From Portunus trituberculatus (lineage: Eukaryota > Arthropoda > Malacostraca > Decapoda > Portunidae): DNA of 64,000 nt. The position numbers and the translations under genes are program-made. Below are positions 1-16,100 of this stretch, piece after piece. Position 1 is the first letter of the stretch, and each line of letters starts with the position of its first letter. The notes under the pieces were generated by a model. That model did no database searches and was not told where the DNA came from. It saw only the letters and a program-made list of their open reading frames with translations. The stretch covers positions 3,822,481 to 3,886,480 of the forward strand of contig NC_059268.1 in the NCBI RefSeq assembly GCF_017591435.1. Reading direction: 5' to 3'.

Positions 1-750
1 ATACGTGATTTGGCCCAACCGCATCTTCAAACTGAGCGCCAGACACAATTTCAAACTGCACGCCAGAGAGTTCCGCAGCTGGCCAATAGGTGGGAGCTCC
101 ACTGCCATGGACGCACTCTTCTGCTACACAATGATGCAAAAAGAATTTTGCAAGAAAAAGTGCCAGACCACCATGCTGCAGTTTTTCAAGAAAATACCAA
201 TGGAAGATGTAGTACCAAAAGAGAATGTGGAAGCGGAGGAAGCAGAGGAAGCGCAGTTGGATGATGACGTCCTTGACTAGGAGGTGGACAGCAATGGTGT
301 GTGCTTGTGAGGGGTGAATTAAGACATTGGCATCCAGCATTTATTTTTTTTACTAGTGTTTACTTTTATACTGTGGGGTTATTTTTGATAAGTGGATTTT
401 TGATAAAGGAAAAGCTCAGAGGAAGATGGTGACTGACTGAGGTGTGAGTGGTGAAGGCAGTGACGCAGTGAGTGTTGTGTTTACGTATTCTTTGTTTTGT
501 TGTTTTCTCTTATTATTTTTTGCTTTCTCTTATTATTTCTTGTTTTATCCTTTACTTTAAATACACTTCTAGTATTTAGAATGGTAAATAATAACAACAT
601 GTTAATTTACCCAAATAAATAAGAGTATGTTCTATGAATTTTTTTGGACCACATCCCACATCCCCCCTATTATCTATTGTTTCTTATGAGAATTTTGATA
701 TACGCGATGCCTCTTGGAACGCATCTACTGCGTAAATTGAGAGTTACCTG
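1..750 (+). mobile_element. Tigger/pogo-like DNA transposon, 3' part (T1)
   Basis: It has the transposase C-terminus (to 280), an AT-rich 3' UTR, and a terminus GTAAATTGAGAGTTACCTG followed by TA (751-752), the form expected of a Tigger end with a TA target duplication. The 5' end is outside the window, so the inverted repeat cannot be paired. Confidence 0.55.
5..280 (+). pseudogene. Tigger-like transposase C-terminus with PIP box
   Basis: An open frame of 91 codons with no upstream start in view; the N-terminal part is cut by the window. Residues 54-61 (QTTMLQFF, 164-187) fit the PCNA-interaction consensus Q-x-x-M/L/I-x-x-F-F, known from pogo and Tigger transposases near the C-terminus. It is followed by an acidic Glu-rich tail. 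No catalytic DDE residues are in view. It could be intact upstream. Confidence 0.5.
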
Positions 751-1686
<936 letters not shown>

Positions 1687-1687
<1 letters not shown>

Positions 1688-2540
1688 ATCAAGCTTTACT
1701 TTAGTCATTTTACATTTATTTTTAATATATTCCATTATTTCCTCAGAATTTCATCAAATTTTTTTATTTTCTTAAATAGATGATAGGACGCACTGAGTAG
1801 AAGTAAGTCTAGTGTGCCATGGTAGCCATTTTTGAGCTATGTACATCAGCATATTCCCCAGTCCCTTTTCTACAAAAAAACAATGTTTTATATGGTAAAA
1901 TCAACCCAATAATGGTAGAAATTCCATTTTGCCATTTTGTAGAGTACTCATCAACCACACTGCAGACTACATACACTGCCCTTAAAGGCACAAGCTCTGC
2001 TCAGTGGTCATTGGGTCCATTTTTCTCTGAATAATCCAGTCGGAAAGTTATAATGGCATAAAAATATCTTCCCAAGTAACCGAATCTCAGAAACCAACAT
2101 CAGACGCCAGTATTCCACTGACTTTAGGTTGATATTCTATGCATATTCATGCAAAAACACACCTCTATTGTTGGGTGCACTTGAAGTACTCCCAACACAG
2201 TGGAAAGCAGGATTTGAGCACTACAGGCAAAGTTATGAGCTAATCACAGAGCATGACATTTACTGTCAAGCACCAGGCAGCTAATGAGGGTACTGCAAAC
2301 TTAAGAATTCAGCCAATGAACATCAATGGGTTTGTTAACCTTCACATGAATTTTTTTCATAAAACAATGTTACAAAACATGAAAGATATGTAAAACTTAC
2401 TGAAAAAATATAACGCTTTAAAGGTTAACAAACTTCAACAATGTTTTTCTAATTTTTCTACAAAGTAGTACTCGGGACCTTATTCCACTCACAGCCTCAT
2501 ATATAACAGGCATATAGGGAAAAAAAAAAAAAAAAGTAAG
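1687..2540. other. Non-coding, unassigned
   Basis: AT-rich sequence without a supported gene. It holds a 15-base A run (2521-2535) directly before the left end of Tigger element T2. I see no splice-bounded exon or known repeat in the rest. Confidence 0.5.
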
Positions 2541-2928
2541 TACAGGGGATCCTTGTGATTTGACCGTTCGCAGTTCGAATTATAGCCAATTCGAACTCAG
2601 TTAATTAATATCCAATCCTCAAGGTTCGACCGACTGACTCGCCAATTTAACATTCATATCTCATGCGCCACCCACACGGTCAAATCCGCCGCCAGCCCGC
2701 CAGGCAGAAGTCTAAACCAACACTACCCTGTTCCAAGGCTGCCACTCATAGGGGAAATCCCCTACAGTAGGTGATTTTAGCCTAATGTAGGGGGTAGGGG
2801 ATGCCTACGGAGAAAATAGCAATTTGCAAGGGAAACTAGAGAGTTTATTGACAATATATAGGGGAACGTTTTTTTTTTTCAAACACTAAATATTTGTCTG
2901 GACACCCATTACAGTTTATGAAATATGG

Positions 2929-5997
<3,069 letters not shown>

Positions 5998-6007
5998 ACA
6001 TATATAC

Positions 6008-6077
<70 letters not shown>
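5998..6077. repeat. (TA)n microsatellite at the 5' side of LINE-J1
   Basis: TA-rich array, with TATACA variants at its left edge, directly adjoining the 5' truncation point of LINE-J1. Confidence 0.92.
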
Positions 6078-6079
<2 letters not shown>

Positions 6080-6474
6080 AACATGTGGGAGTATGGTGCA
6101 ATGTGTCGACGCACTCCATTAGGACGAGAGACGATCGCTTGTTACCGCGTACATCGTCCAGTCTGACACGATAATATACCGAAGAAAAGTTAATTTTTCA
6201 ATACCAGAAAGTTTTTTTTATTTCTTTTGTAGTAAAAGAATAAAACTGCAAAAAGTATAAGTACGTTTATTTTCACACAATAATATATGCATGTACAAAA
6301 AGGAATTTTGAGATTGGCGTAGGTGAAAATACGGGAAAATGTGCATGAGTGGTAGGCGAAAGTAGGAGGAAATGCGCGCAAGTGGTAGGAAGAAATGAAA
6401 ATTTAAGAGTGGCAGCCTTGCGGCCTGTGCATCGCTAATCTGCGTCACTCTCGCCCCAGCCGGCGTTCCCCAGC

Positions 6475-6655
6475 CCTAAGAAGCACAACTTCCTGCCTTT
6501 CAAAGATAAGCTTGTGCTTATACGAAAGTGTGAGGCAGGTATATAGTTCACAGTGTCGTTGCACTGCAAATGGGTGTCCCTAGATCAACAGTATCAATAA
6601 TTTGGAAGAACAGGGACAAGTACGCGAGACTGTTGCATCATGGAAGTGTTTTTAT
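6475..6655 (+). pseudogene. Tigger transposase HTH fragment in T2
   Basis: Frame fragments read FKDKLVLIRKCEAG and, after a stop and a frameshift, ALQMGVPRSTVSIIWKNRD. This is the psq-type helix-turn-helix that opens Tigger/CENP-B-like transposases. The rest of the transposase is missing, so the copy is dead. Confidence 0.72.
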
Positions 6656-6911
6656 TTCCAAAAATGTACTGTACAGCACCCTAATGTGTTTAATAAAAAA
6701 AAAGTTAGATATAAATGAAGTACTGATTTAGTCTAGGTTAGTGTTTTTAAAGGTTATAGTGATGTTTTGGGGGGTCTAGGCTGGAGGTTGGTCCCTATCC
6801 CCCCTAATTCTTAAGTATCCTATGGAAAAAATTGCTTCATGATTTGAATTAACGCCGATTCGACAGATGAAAGACCGCCCTAACCCCGTCGAATTGCAAA
6901 GATCCCCTGTA

Positions 6912-7958
6912 TATAACAACTGCAAGTTTAAAATGAAATACATACTAATTACTCATCCAATAAACATTTTCATCTTGACATCCATAATTTGAATACTCTA
7001 GGACAACCAGTTTGTTGATATCACCATATATTCACAGATTGCTTGAATCCTTGATGTCAAAGTCCTTCATTCCCAGCATTGTTTGTATAATAACCAGTGA
7101 TATGATTAATTTTCCAAACTTGGTCTTTTCTTTTATTTTATGAGATAAAGATCAAACATTCTTGCTTACATGGCTCTTTCTCTTATCTCACCTTCCACAC
7201 TGATACTAGTACAAAGTAAAAAAGAAATAGACAATTAAATCTGACTTGACAGTTAAGTTGCATAGAAACATAAAGCTTGAACAAAGCCCTTGTAAACACG
7301 GAACTGCCATTCATAATGCTGATAAACTTTTAAACATTATAATGACCAAATTCAACCTTGTAATTCTTGTGCAATCCTGCCAGAAGTGTTGCATTACATT
7401 TTTTTTTTTTCAAATCTAAGCTAAATACATTTGTTAGCTCATTCTAGAAGTCTCCACTGCCTTCTAAACCAAACAAACCAGCAGTTATACTGTGTGAGCA
7501 TCTTTGACAGACATATCTGATTAAATTACACACAAATAGTATCTTAACTAAATGCATATGGAATCAAAATAATTTCTTCTTGGTGTACTATTTCTATGAT
7601 ATGCCATGTATATATACATCAGATGCTATGAAGAGTTTTGTGCATTACATTATTCCTTCTTGACTACCTTCCATGTTCAACAATTATAACTGGAATGCTA
7701 TATGAATACATTATCAAGTTACAATTTCAGTCTCTGAATATTGTAGATGATCTTCACTCGTGGTAAAAGTAAAATCTGAATATTATAGATGATCGTCACT
7801 GGTGGCAGAAGTAAAACCTTTTTCAAAGACAGAAAACTGACATGATGGTGCATTCTTGTTTAGTAACTATGACTTCATTATCTCTATAACAGATTGATTT
7901 CATAAATAGATGTAGGTGAGACAGACTGCAAGCATAAAAATCCACACTCACACACACA
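6912..7958. other. Non-coding stretch with a 42-bp tandem pair
   Basis: No gene is supported. It contains two imperfect tandem copies of a 42-bp unit (7733-7774 and 7775-7816, both TCTGAATATT...AGATGATC). It ends in a short AC-rich tract (7946-7958) that abuts LINE-J3. Confidence 0.5.
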
Positions 7959-8239
7959 TACCTTTGCTCACAACTCCACCTTGGACGATTCTGGGCTTGT
8001 CCCTCCCTCTGACTATTTCATGTCTACAATCAAAATTCTTCGTAATGATGTTTTCCATGCCCTTGCTGGCCTAAACCCTCGGAAGGCTTATGGACCTGAT
8101 GGGGTCCCTCCTATTGTTCTCAAAAACTGTGCTTCTGTGCTTGCACCTTGCCTGGCCAAACTCTTCCAACTTTGTCTATCGACTTCTACCTTTCCTTCCT
8201 GCTGGAAGTTTGCCTACATTCAGCCTGTTCCTAAAAAAG

Positions 8240-8992
8240 GGTGACCGTTCAAACCCCTCAAACTACCGTCCTATAGCTTTAATCTCTTGCTTGTCTAAAG
8301 TTTTTGAATCTATCCTGAATAGGAAGATTCTCAAACATCTGTCACTTCACAATCTTCTGTCTGATCGCCAATATGGCTTCCGTCAAGGTCGCTCTACTGG
8401 TGATCTTCTGGCTTTCCTTACTGAGTCTTGGTCATCCTCTTTTAGAGATTTCGGTGAAACTTTTGCTGTTGCGTTAGACATATCAAAAGCTTTTGATAGA
8501 GTCTGGCATAAAGCTTTGATTTCAAAACTGCCCTCTTACGGCTTCTATCCTTCTCTCTGCAACTTTATCTCAAGTTTCCTTTCCGACCGCTCTATTGCTG
8601 CTGTGGTAGACGGCTACTGTTCTTCTCCTAAACCTATTAATAGTGGTGTTCCTCAGGGTTCTGTCCTGTCACCCACTCTCTTTCTATTATTCATTAATGA
8701 CCTTCTTAACCAAACTTCTTGCCCTATCCACTCCTACGCTGATGATACCACCCTACATCTTTCCACGTTCTTTCAGAGACGTCCAACCCTTCAGGAAATT
8801 AACAGATCATGCGGGGACGCCACGGAACGCCTGACTTCCGATCTTTCTAAAATTTCCGATTGGGGCAGAGAAAATCTAGTAGTTTTCAATGCCTCAAAAC
8901 TCAATTCCTCCATCTATCAACTCGACACAACCTTCCAGACAACTATCCCCTCTTATTCAATGACACTCAACTGTCTTCCTCTTCCACAATGA
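8240..8992 (+). pseudogene. LINE-J3 reverse transcriptase
   Basis: The best-preserved LINE-J RT here. It reads NPSNYRPIALISCLSKVFE, QYGFRQGRSTGD, LDISKAFDRVWH, SGVPQGSVLSP and the catalytic box YADD (8735-8746). The palm motifs look intact, but the frame is joined to upstream sequence (7981-8244) only through a frameshift and stops at 8992. Confidence 0.9.
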
Positions 8993-9152
8993 ATATCCTC
9001 GGTCTGTCCTTTGCTCATAATCTTAACTGGAAACTTCACATCTCATCTCTTGCTAAAACAGCTTCTATGAAGTTAGGTGTTCTGAGGCGTCTCCGCCAGT
9101 TTTTCTCGCCCTCCAACTGCTTACTCTGTATAAGGGCCTTATCCGTCCCTGT

Positions 9153-9566
9153 ATGGAGTACTCTTCGCATGTTTGGGGGGGTTCCAGTCACACAGCTTTG
9201 CTTGATAGGGTGGAATTGAAAGCTCTTCATCTCATCAACTCCCCTCCTCTGACTAACTGTCTTCAGTCTCTTTCTCACCGAAATGTTGCATCCCTTTCTA
9301 TATTTTATCGCTATTTTCATGGTAACTGTTCTACTGATCTTGCTAACTGCATGCCTCCCCTCCTCCTGCGGCCACGCTGCACAAGGCTTTCTTCTTCCTC
9401 TTATCCCTATTCTGTCCAACTCTCTAATGCAAGAGTTAACCAGTATGCTCAATCATTCATCCCTTTCACTGGTAAACTCTGGAACTCCCTCCCTGCATCT
9501 GTATTTCCAAATTCCTACAACTTGTCTTCTTTTAAGAGGGAGGTATCGAGGCATTTGCTCCCCTAA
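9153..9566 (+). pseudogene. LINE-J3 C-terminal segment
   Basis: Open frame with MEYSSHVWGGSSHTALLDR followed by a conserved tail (FTGKLWNSLPASVFPNSYN). The same tail recurs in J1, J2, J4 and J5, so it belongs to this LINE family and is not a host gene. Confidence 0.8.
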
Positions 9567-9732
9567 TTCTGGCTGACGGTTTTGGCACTTTTTCTACTCT
9601 TTGGCGAGCCAGCGCTCAAGTGGGCTTTTTTCTAACTTTCTTTTTTAATGCCCTTGGCTGGCCCTCTTCCAAACTTCACGTAAAAAAAAAAAAAAAAAAA
9701 AAAAAATGCACCCACTCATGACATGCACGCAT

Positions 9733-9733
<1 letters not shown>

Positions 9734-9771
<38 letters not shown>
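9734..9771. repeat. (AC)n microsatellite
   Basis: Nineteen AC units between LINE-J3 and the 5' truncation point of LINE-C1. Confidence 0.95.
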
Positions 9772-9772
<1 letters not shown>

Positions 9773-9774
<2 letters not shown>

Positions 9775-12766
9775 GCTTTGAAAAAAATGAAGAGAGGACA
9801 GAAGAGAGAAGAAAGAGTTTTTCTGGAGAATCTTGGATATGAGACTGAGGAAGTGGTTCATAACCCAGAAAAGTACAGCAAGAAAGGACTAAAGAAACTT
9901 ACATATGAGCGAAATGTAATGTATTCCAACATAAATGGAGTGATATCGGGATTTTAGAACTCAACGATTACTTGAGGGACAAGAACCCAGATATTGTGGG
10001 TCTTACTGAAACAAAACTGAGAGAGGAGAAGACCTGATGAAGGTTGGAGAAGGAAATATAACGTTTGGAAAAGAAATAGAGTAGGTAAGATGGGAGGAGG
10101 AGTGATGTTGCTGGTTAAAAAGATATAAAGGTGGATCAAGTGAAAAAGGTATGGGAAAGGCAGAAGTGCTAAAGATCAGAGCAGAAACTAATGAAGGAAA
10201 AAGAGGCACTACATAGTGGTGTACGTACCACCTAAGACAAATGCATGGTCAGTACAGGAATATGAAGAAATGATAAGTGATACAGGAACATGTCTGGAAG
10301 AAATGTTGGGTGGCTGTGAACGAACTATAATGATGGGAGATTTTAATTGTAAAGAGGTGTGTTGGGAGGACTGGTCAATGGAAGGATCAGAGACAACATG
10401 GGAAATACACTATTGACACTGGCAATGGAAAATGTGTTAACTCAGTGGGTCAAAGAAGATACTAGGTTTGGAGGAGAGGAGCATCGTCAAGACTGGACTT
10501 GGTCTTTAGTACAGAGCCAATGGTCATTGAGGAGATGAGGGTGGAGTGCCCTTTAGCAAAGAGTGATCATGCAGTTTTGGAGTTCAAGGTGATAGACGAA
10601 GAGAAATCTAGAAGAAATGAAGAATATAAAGTGGGAAGATGGAATTATGCCAAGACAGATTTTGGAAACCTAAAGAAATTCTTTCAAGAGACAAATTGGA
10701 TGAAATTCAAGAGTGCTAAGGAGCAAATGAAAAGTGGAAGGAATTTATAAAAATATACAAAGAAGGTGAGAAAAATTTGTACCAATAAGACAACATAGAG
10801 AAGTTGGAAAGCAGGACTGGTTTAACGATAGATGTGAAAAGGCTAGAACAAGAAAAGAGGATGCATGGAAGAGGTGGAGAAGGAAAAGACGGATTAAGCA
10901 GTGGGAAAGTTACAAAAGAGCAAGAAATGAATATGTGTTGATTAGAAGAGAAGAAAGAAAGAAACAAGAAAAGGATATAATTGATAAATGTAAAGACCAA
11001 CCAAGGCTTTTTTACAGACATGTGAACAACAACATCAAAAATAGAGAAAGTATTGAAAGTTTAGAAGTAAATGGAGTATACAGTGAAGATCCCAGGAAAT
11101 GGCAGAGGCTATGAATGGATGCTTTCGGAAGGTATTCACAAAGGAGACTGCTTTTGACAAACCACTGGTAATGGAACAGAAAGGGATTATGAAGGAGTTT
11201 CAAGTAACGGTGGAGGAGATCAAGAACATGATGGGGAGTTTAGAAGTGAGAAAAGCTGTGGGACCTGATGGGGTATCAGGATGGATTTTAAGAGAATGCA
11301 GGAGCAATTGGCAGAAAAAGTTTGTGAAGTAATTGATGCCTCATTAAGGGAAGGTGTAGTGCCCCAAGACTGGAAAAGAGCTAACATTGTCCCAATCTAT
11401 AAATCAGGTAACAAGAGAGACCCATTGAACTATAGACCAGTGTCACTTACAAGTGTGGTAGCTAAGATGTGTGAGAGGGTGGTGAAGACTAGATGGACAG
11501 ACTTCTTGGAGAAAAATGACATACTTTGTGAGTGTCAATTTGGTTTTAGGAAAGGGCGTTCATGCACGACAAACCTGATATGTTACTATTCGAGGGTGAT
11601 AGATGTAATACAGGAAAGAGATGGTTGGGCTGATGGAATATATCTGGATTTAAAAAAGGCCTTTGATAAGGTACCACACCAGAGACTGATCTGGAAACTT
11701 GAAATGGTAGGAGGAGTGCATGGCAGTTTACTAAAATGGATGGAAGACTTTTGGTAGGAAGAGAAATGAGAACAATAATTAAGGACAGACCATCAGAATG
11801 GGGATTGGTGGAGAGTGGAGTTCCACAGGGATCAGTGTTGGCACCAGTAATGTTCGCAGTCTACATAAATGACATGGTGGATGGGGTGTCCAGTTATGTG
11901 AGCCTATTTGCAGACGATGCAAAATTGTTACGAAAAGTGAGATGTGACAAAGATTGCGAACTACTCCAGGAAGACTTGGACAGAATATGGAAATGGAGCT
12001 GTACATGGCAAATGGAGTTCAACACGACAAAATGCAAGAAAATAGAGTTTGGCAAGAGTGAAAGAAGAATCAGGAGTATGTACAAGATAGGAAATGAAGA
12101 CATAAAACCAGTCATGAAGAAAAAGACCTTGGGGTGACAATTACCAATGACCTATCGCCAGAGAGACATATAAACAAAATAATTGGAGAAGTATTGAACT
12201 TATTGAGGAACATAAGAGTGGCGTTCAGATATCTAGATGAAGAAATGATGAAGAAAATAATTACTGCAATGATAAGACCGAGGCTTGAATATGCAACAAT
12301 ACAGTGGGCTCCGAACTTAAAGAAACACATAAGGAAACTAGAGAAAGTACAGAGGGCTGCAACGAAAATGGTGCCTGACTTAAGAGATTTGACTTATGAA
12401 GACAGACTGAAAAGAATGCAACTTCCAACCCTGGAAAACAGAAGAGAAAGGGGAGACCTGATAGCAATATACAGAGTGATGATTGGCATGGAAAAATGGA
12501 TAGGGAAGATCTGTGTATGTGGAATGGAAGAATGTCGAGAGGGCATGGGAAAAACTAAAATGGCCACTTATAGGAGAGATGTGAAAAATATAGCTTCCCT
12601 CATAGAAGGGTGGAAGCATGGAATAGTTTAGACGTGGAAGTGGTCAACGCAAGGAATATTCATGATTTTAAGAAAAAGCTGGACATTAATAGATATGGAG
12701 ACGGGACAACACGAGCATAGCTCTTTTCCCGTATGTTACAATTAGGTAAATACAATTAGGTAAATA
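9773..12766 (+). mobile_element. LINE-C1 (CR1/L2-like, subfamily alpha)
   Basis: It starts inside the end of ORF1, then carries APE endonuclease (GDFNCKEV, SDHAVLEF) and RT (PLNYRPVSLTSVVAKMCER, LDLKKAFDKVPH, SGVPQGSVLAP, FADDAK), and ends in two copies of AATTAGGTAAATACA running into (AC)n. It has several frameshifts, at least four shared with LINE-C5. (AC)n borders both ends. Confidence 0.92.
11281..12137 (+). pseudogene. LINE-C1 reverse transcriptase (two frames)
   Basis: Frames 11281-11757 and 11736-12137 overlap at a frameshift near 11750, where a stop follows WMEDFW and the second frame resumes with VGREMRTIIKDRPSEWG. RT fingers and palm, including SGVPQGSVLAP and FADD, are split between them. 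The same break occurs in LINE-C5. Confidence 0.85.
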
Positions 12767-12774
12767 CACACACA

Positions 12775-12995
12775 TAAGCACCAACACACACACAAAGAAA
12801 TAAGACTTGATCAGAATCCCTTTTTATCTACAGGACCTCAGGAAAAACGGGGAGACTCTTATTGACCTTCCTAGCATAAGTCAGTTGCTTAAGCATACTC
12901 AGAGATATTCTACTAAGATAAATGTCACTTTCTTCAATCAACTGAAAAAAATCTTAGACTAAGAGTGATTATTAAGAAAAGACAGTTAAACTGAC
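12775..12995. other. Intron or flank, no gene assigned
   Basis: Short unique sequence between LINE-C1 and attractin exon 11. On the plus strand an acceptor-like TTTTTATCTACAG precedes 42 open codons ending in a stop (12834-12962); I do not recognise it and do not call it a gene. Confidence 0.4.
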
Positions 12996-13188
12996 CTTGT
13001 ATTCCACACATTTGTTGTGGGTGCAAGCACTACCACACCATTTGCAGCCATAGGTATTGGACATACACGACAAACATGACTGCTGTTTGCTGCAGAGCTC
13101 CGTAAAATTCACAGCTGGTGTTACATTTGAACAAACATCATATGCATTCTTGTCATTATTTTTGTTTGGTTCACAAAGCTTCAAAATT
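12996..13188 (-). CDS. Attractin exon 11: PSI module
   Basis: Residues 703-767. It reads CSKQQSCLSCMSNTYGCKW then CGSACTHNKC, a PSI (plexin-semaphorin-integrin) cysteine module as in attractin. The acceptor pyrimidine tract is a T14 run preceded by (TA)n. The donor AAG/GTCAGT leaves phase 0. No next attractin exon is seen between here and position 1. Confidence 0.88.
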
Positions 13189-16100
13189 CTGTAAAAAAAA
13201 AAAAAATATATATATATATATATATATGTATTTTCATGATACAAACAATTTTGTCAAAAACATCAAAGCTTATCATAAACTTCCTTTTATACATGCTTAA
13301 AGAGATGCCATTCATATATTTTTAATGATGTAACGTTTTTACAAGTGCAGTACAATATTATATTAATGAGTAAATAATACATCAAATGTTGTACTTATAA
13401 ATATCAATCTACCCATCTAACTCTGTACTGCTTTATTTTCTCTTGCAGCATTCTTCAAAGGAATACAGTAGTCTCAGCAGAATAGCTTTCATCTCTTCCT
13501 ATCCAAATATACCTTCCCTGTTTTTAAAGAGATTGGCACTACAGGCAACCCCCGCTTAACGATGGTTAACACAACGAAATTTCGCTACAACGAAGGTTTC
13601 ATTTTACTACCATCTGCTCATTTAATGAACACGAAACTCGCTTTAACGAAGTTTTATCCAGGTAATTTTTCCAAGTTTGAAAGCCCCGCCGTATCACGCA
13701 AGCCAACAGGCTTTTGAATACACCAGCGCCTCTGGTGGACAAAACGCGCACCACTCACTCCCCCTGTTCAAAACAATAGCAGCGTCGCCAGCAGCTCGCC
13801 TTCCATCGCTCAACTTACCACCAAAACGCCCTGCAATGTCGCCTAGCATTACTAAGAAGACCAGGAAGTCTCTTACTCTAGAATTGAAGCTGGATAATAT
13901 TCACAGACATGAGAGAGGAGAGAAAACTAATAGCATTGCTTCCCACCATCTTGACTCCATCTACTGTCTCTACTATTTTAAAGTCAGCAGACTCTATTAA
14001 AAAGGCTGGTGTAAGCTAAAAGAACCACCTGAACTCGTGACTCTGTAATGGATAAAATGGAAAGCCTTGTGGAAATGTGGTACATAAGTTTTGTATGCGG
14101 TACAATGATGTGCCCTTTCTTTACATTCCACAGCTTGCCAGCTAGCGTATTTCCAGCTCCACTCTCCCTCCCTTCATAAATTTAAGATCATCAACATTAT
14201 AAAGTTACTTACATACATACATTAGTGTACATTATAATGACTTAGTCTTAAATTAAACTGCCTAAATGTTTAACTTCATAATTTTTACTTTCATTAAACC
14301 TTTCACTGTACTATGATGCACTCTCCCTTTGTTTACTCTAAATGGAAGTTCAAGTCAAGGGTTAAACTTGTTATAATCGGTTCGCTTAACGAAGTTTCGC
14401 TTAATGAAGGGTTTTTAGGAACATAACCCCTTCATTAAGCAGGGGTTGCCTGTATTCATTGGAGGCTTAAGTTGTCCAATGGAGACTGTTCACATAGATA
14501 TTTTCCAATTTATCAACTAATATGCTGCTCCTTCTCCAGTTCTCTTATATTCAAATCAAACTTCCTTTTCATCTAAAATTTGATTATTATTACTAAGAAA
14601 AATGCTGTTCTATTTCTCAAGCTCCAAGATGCATCATTTCCTCACCTTCCCTCCGACACAAGACAATAAAGACATCCGTGCATAATCAATTGTGTCCGAG
14701 TTAATTTTCATCCATCATTCTCTTTCTTTATCTACTTTTCTTTGTACCTGCATTCTAAAGAAATCTTACCATTTTTCTTAATTTAAGGTATTCTGCCAAT
14801 ATACTTTATATTAGAGTTTACATTCTTTTGTACTCTCCTTATCAGACCATAACTTCTTCCTCAAATCTCAAACAGTTTTGTCCATAACTATCCATGACTT
14901 ATATAATATGAATGTTGTAATTCATTGCACTTTTCACTATTTCTCACCTGATCCAGACACATTTGCGTCCAGGGAAAGCTTTCAGGCACTCCTCGCTGGA
15001 TGTGAATTGCTTGCACCTGAGTGATAACAAATGGTCTCGTGTCAAATGTTGATTGTCAATGTCATTTTGATTTACATAAAATCAAGGCTATATCAGGCTA
15101 CATCATGCAAAAATTGTGTAAATTTTGCATTAACTGTTTTATGTTAAAATATATATGAATACATGATGATCAAGCTGAATACAAAAACTTACTCTCCAGG
15201 ATGGTAGCGCAAAACAGACCCCAGCATTTTTCCATTGAAGCCTCCAATTATATACATTTTGCTATCATGGAGACTTGCTGTGTGACCATAGCGTGCCACA
15301 TCTAAGTAAAGATTGGGTGGTTGGTGAAGAGTGTGCCAAGAATTGCAAATTACGTCATAGGCTAAGAAGTCTGCACTGTAACATTTGGCACCGTATGAGT
15401 AGGCTGTGTCATTATGCGTGTTTCCTCCAAATACCAACATCAAACCCTCAACAAGGACGGCAGAGTGCAAGAACCGAGGCACTGGGGCTGGATTCTTCAG
15501 CTTCCTGTTAAATAAAATATCAATATGATAGCAAGATATGAATGACATAACTGAATTTTTAGGATATATAAGGAAAGGAAGCTGAAAGTGAATGTGACAA
15601 GGCAAGGAGATGAGATGCAGTAGGGATGGAAGGTTCATAAAAGAAAACTCATATAGTTCTGGATGATGAAAAATGGAATGGAGAGTAAACTTCCAATTTT
15701 CTATTTAATATGAAGACACAAGATGAGATTCATAATGATTTTAAGACCTTTAAAGGAGTTTAAAGAAAAAAATTACCTTTATTAAGACAAAAATAACAAT
15801 GTTTGGTTAGAAATCCAAAAGTTCAACATATGCATGGATAACAGTTGAGTAAAAAGAGGGCAGATTAATGAGTAAATACTTCTTGATAATATAGAAGTAA
15901 TGGGGATTTAAGATTGCTTAAAAGAATACACAAGTTCAGACTGAAAGTTGGCAAAAGGCCAAGTAAGGGATGCAGAATTTCAAAACTATGAACTAATGTA
16001 AATAAGAACTTGGCACGAAATTGTGAGTCTCCCTCATATGAGAATATATGTTTACATTTTTATCTATTTATTTGATTTTTTTTTAGGTGCAATCAGACCC

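Larger units (their letters stand above)
7960..9706 (+). mobile_element. LINE-J3 (5' truncated, plus strand)
   Basis: It covers the RT domain, C-terminal segment and 3' UTR and ends in a 27-base A run (9680-9706). By comparison with J4 the endonuclease is lost by 5' truncation. It is flanked by AC-rich sequence on both sides. The coding frame is broken near 8240 and again near 8990-9150. Confidence 0.9.

Noticed and set aside
9036..9452. 138-codon minus-strand frame
   Set aside because: Antisense shadow of the LINE-J3 coding sequence.
12741..12766. TTAGG inside the LINE-C alpha terminus as a telomeric signal
   Set aside because: The arthropod telomere unit occurs only within AATTAGGTAAATACA; beta and gamma have CTAGG and ATAGG, so it is part of the LINE end and not telomeric DNA.
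12834..12962. Plus-strand acceptor-like site followed by 42 open codons and a stop
   Set aside because: Too short, no family recognised, no partner exon on the plus strand; could be chance.
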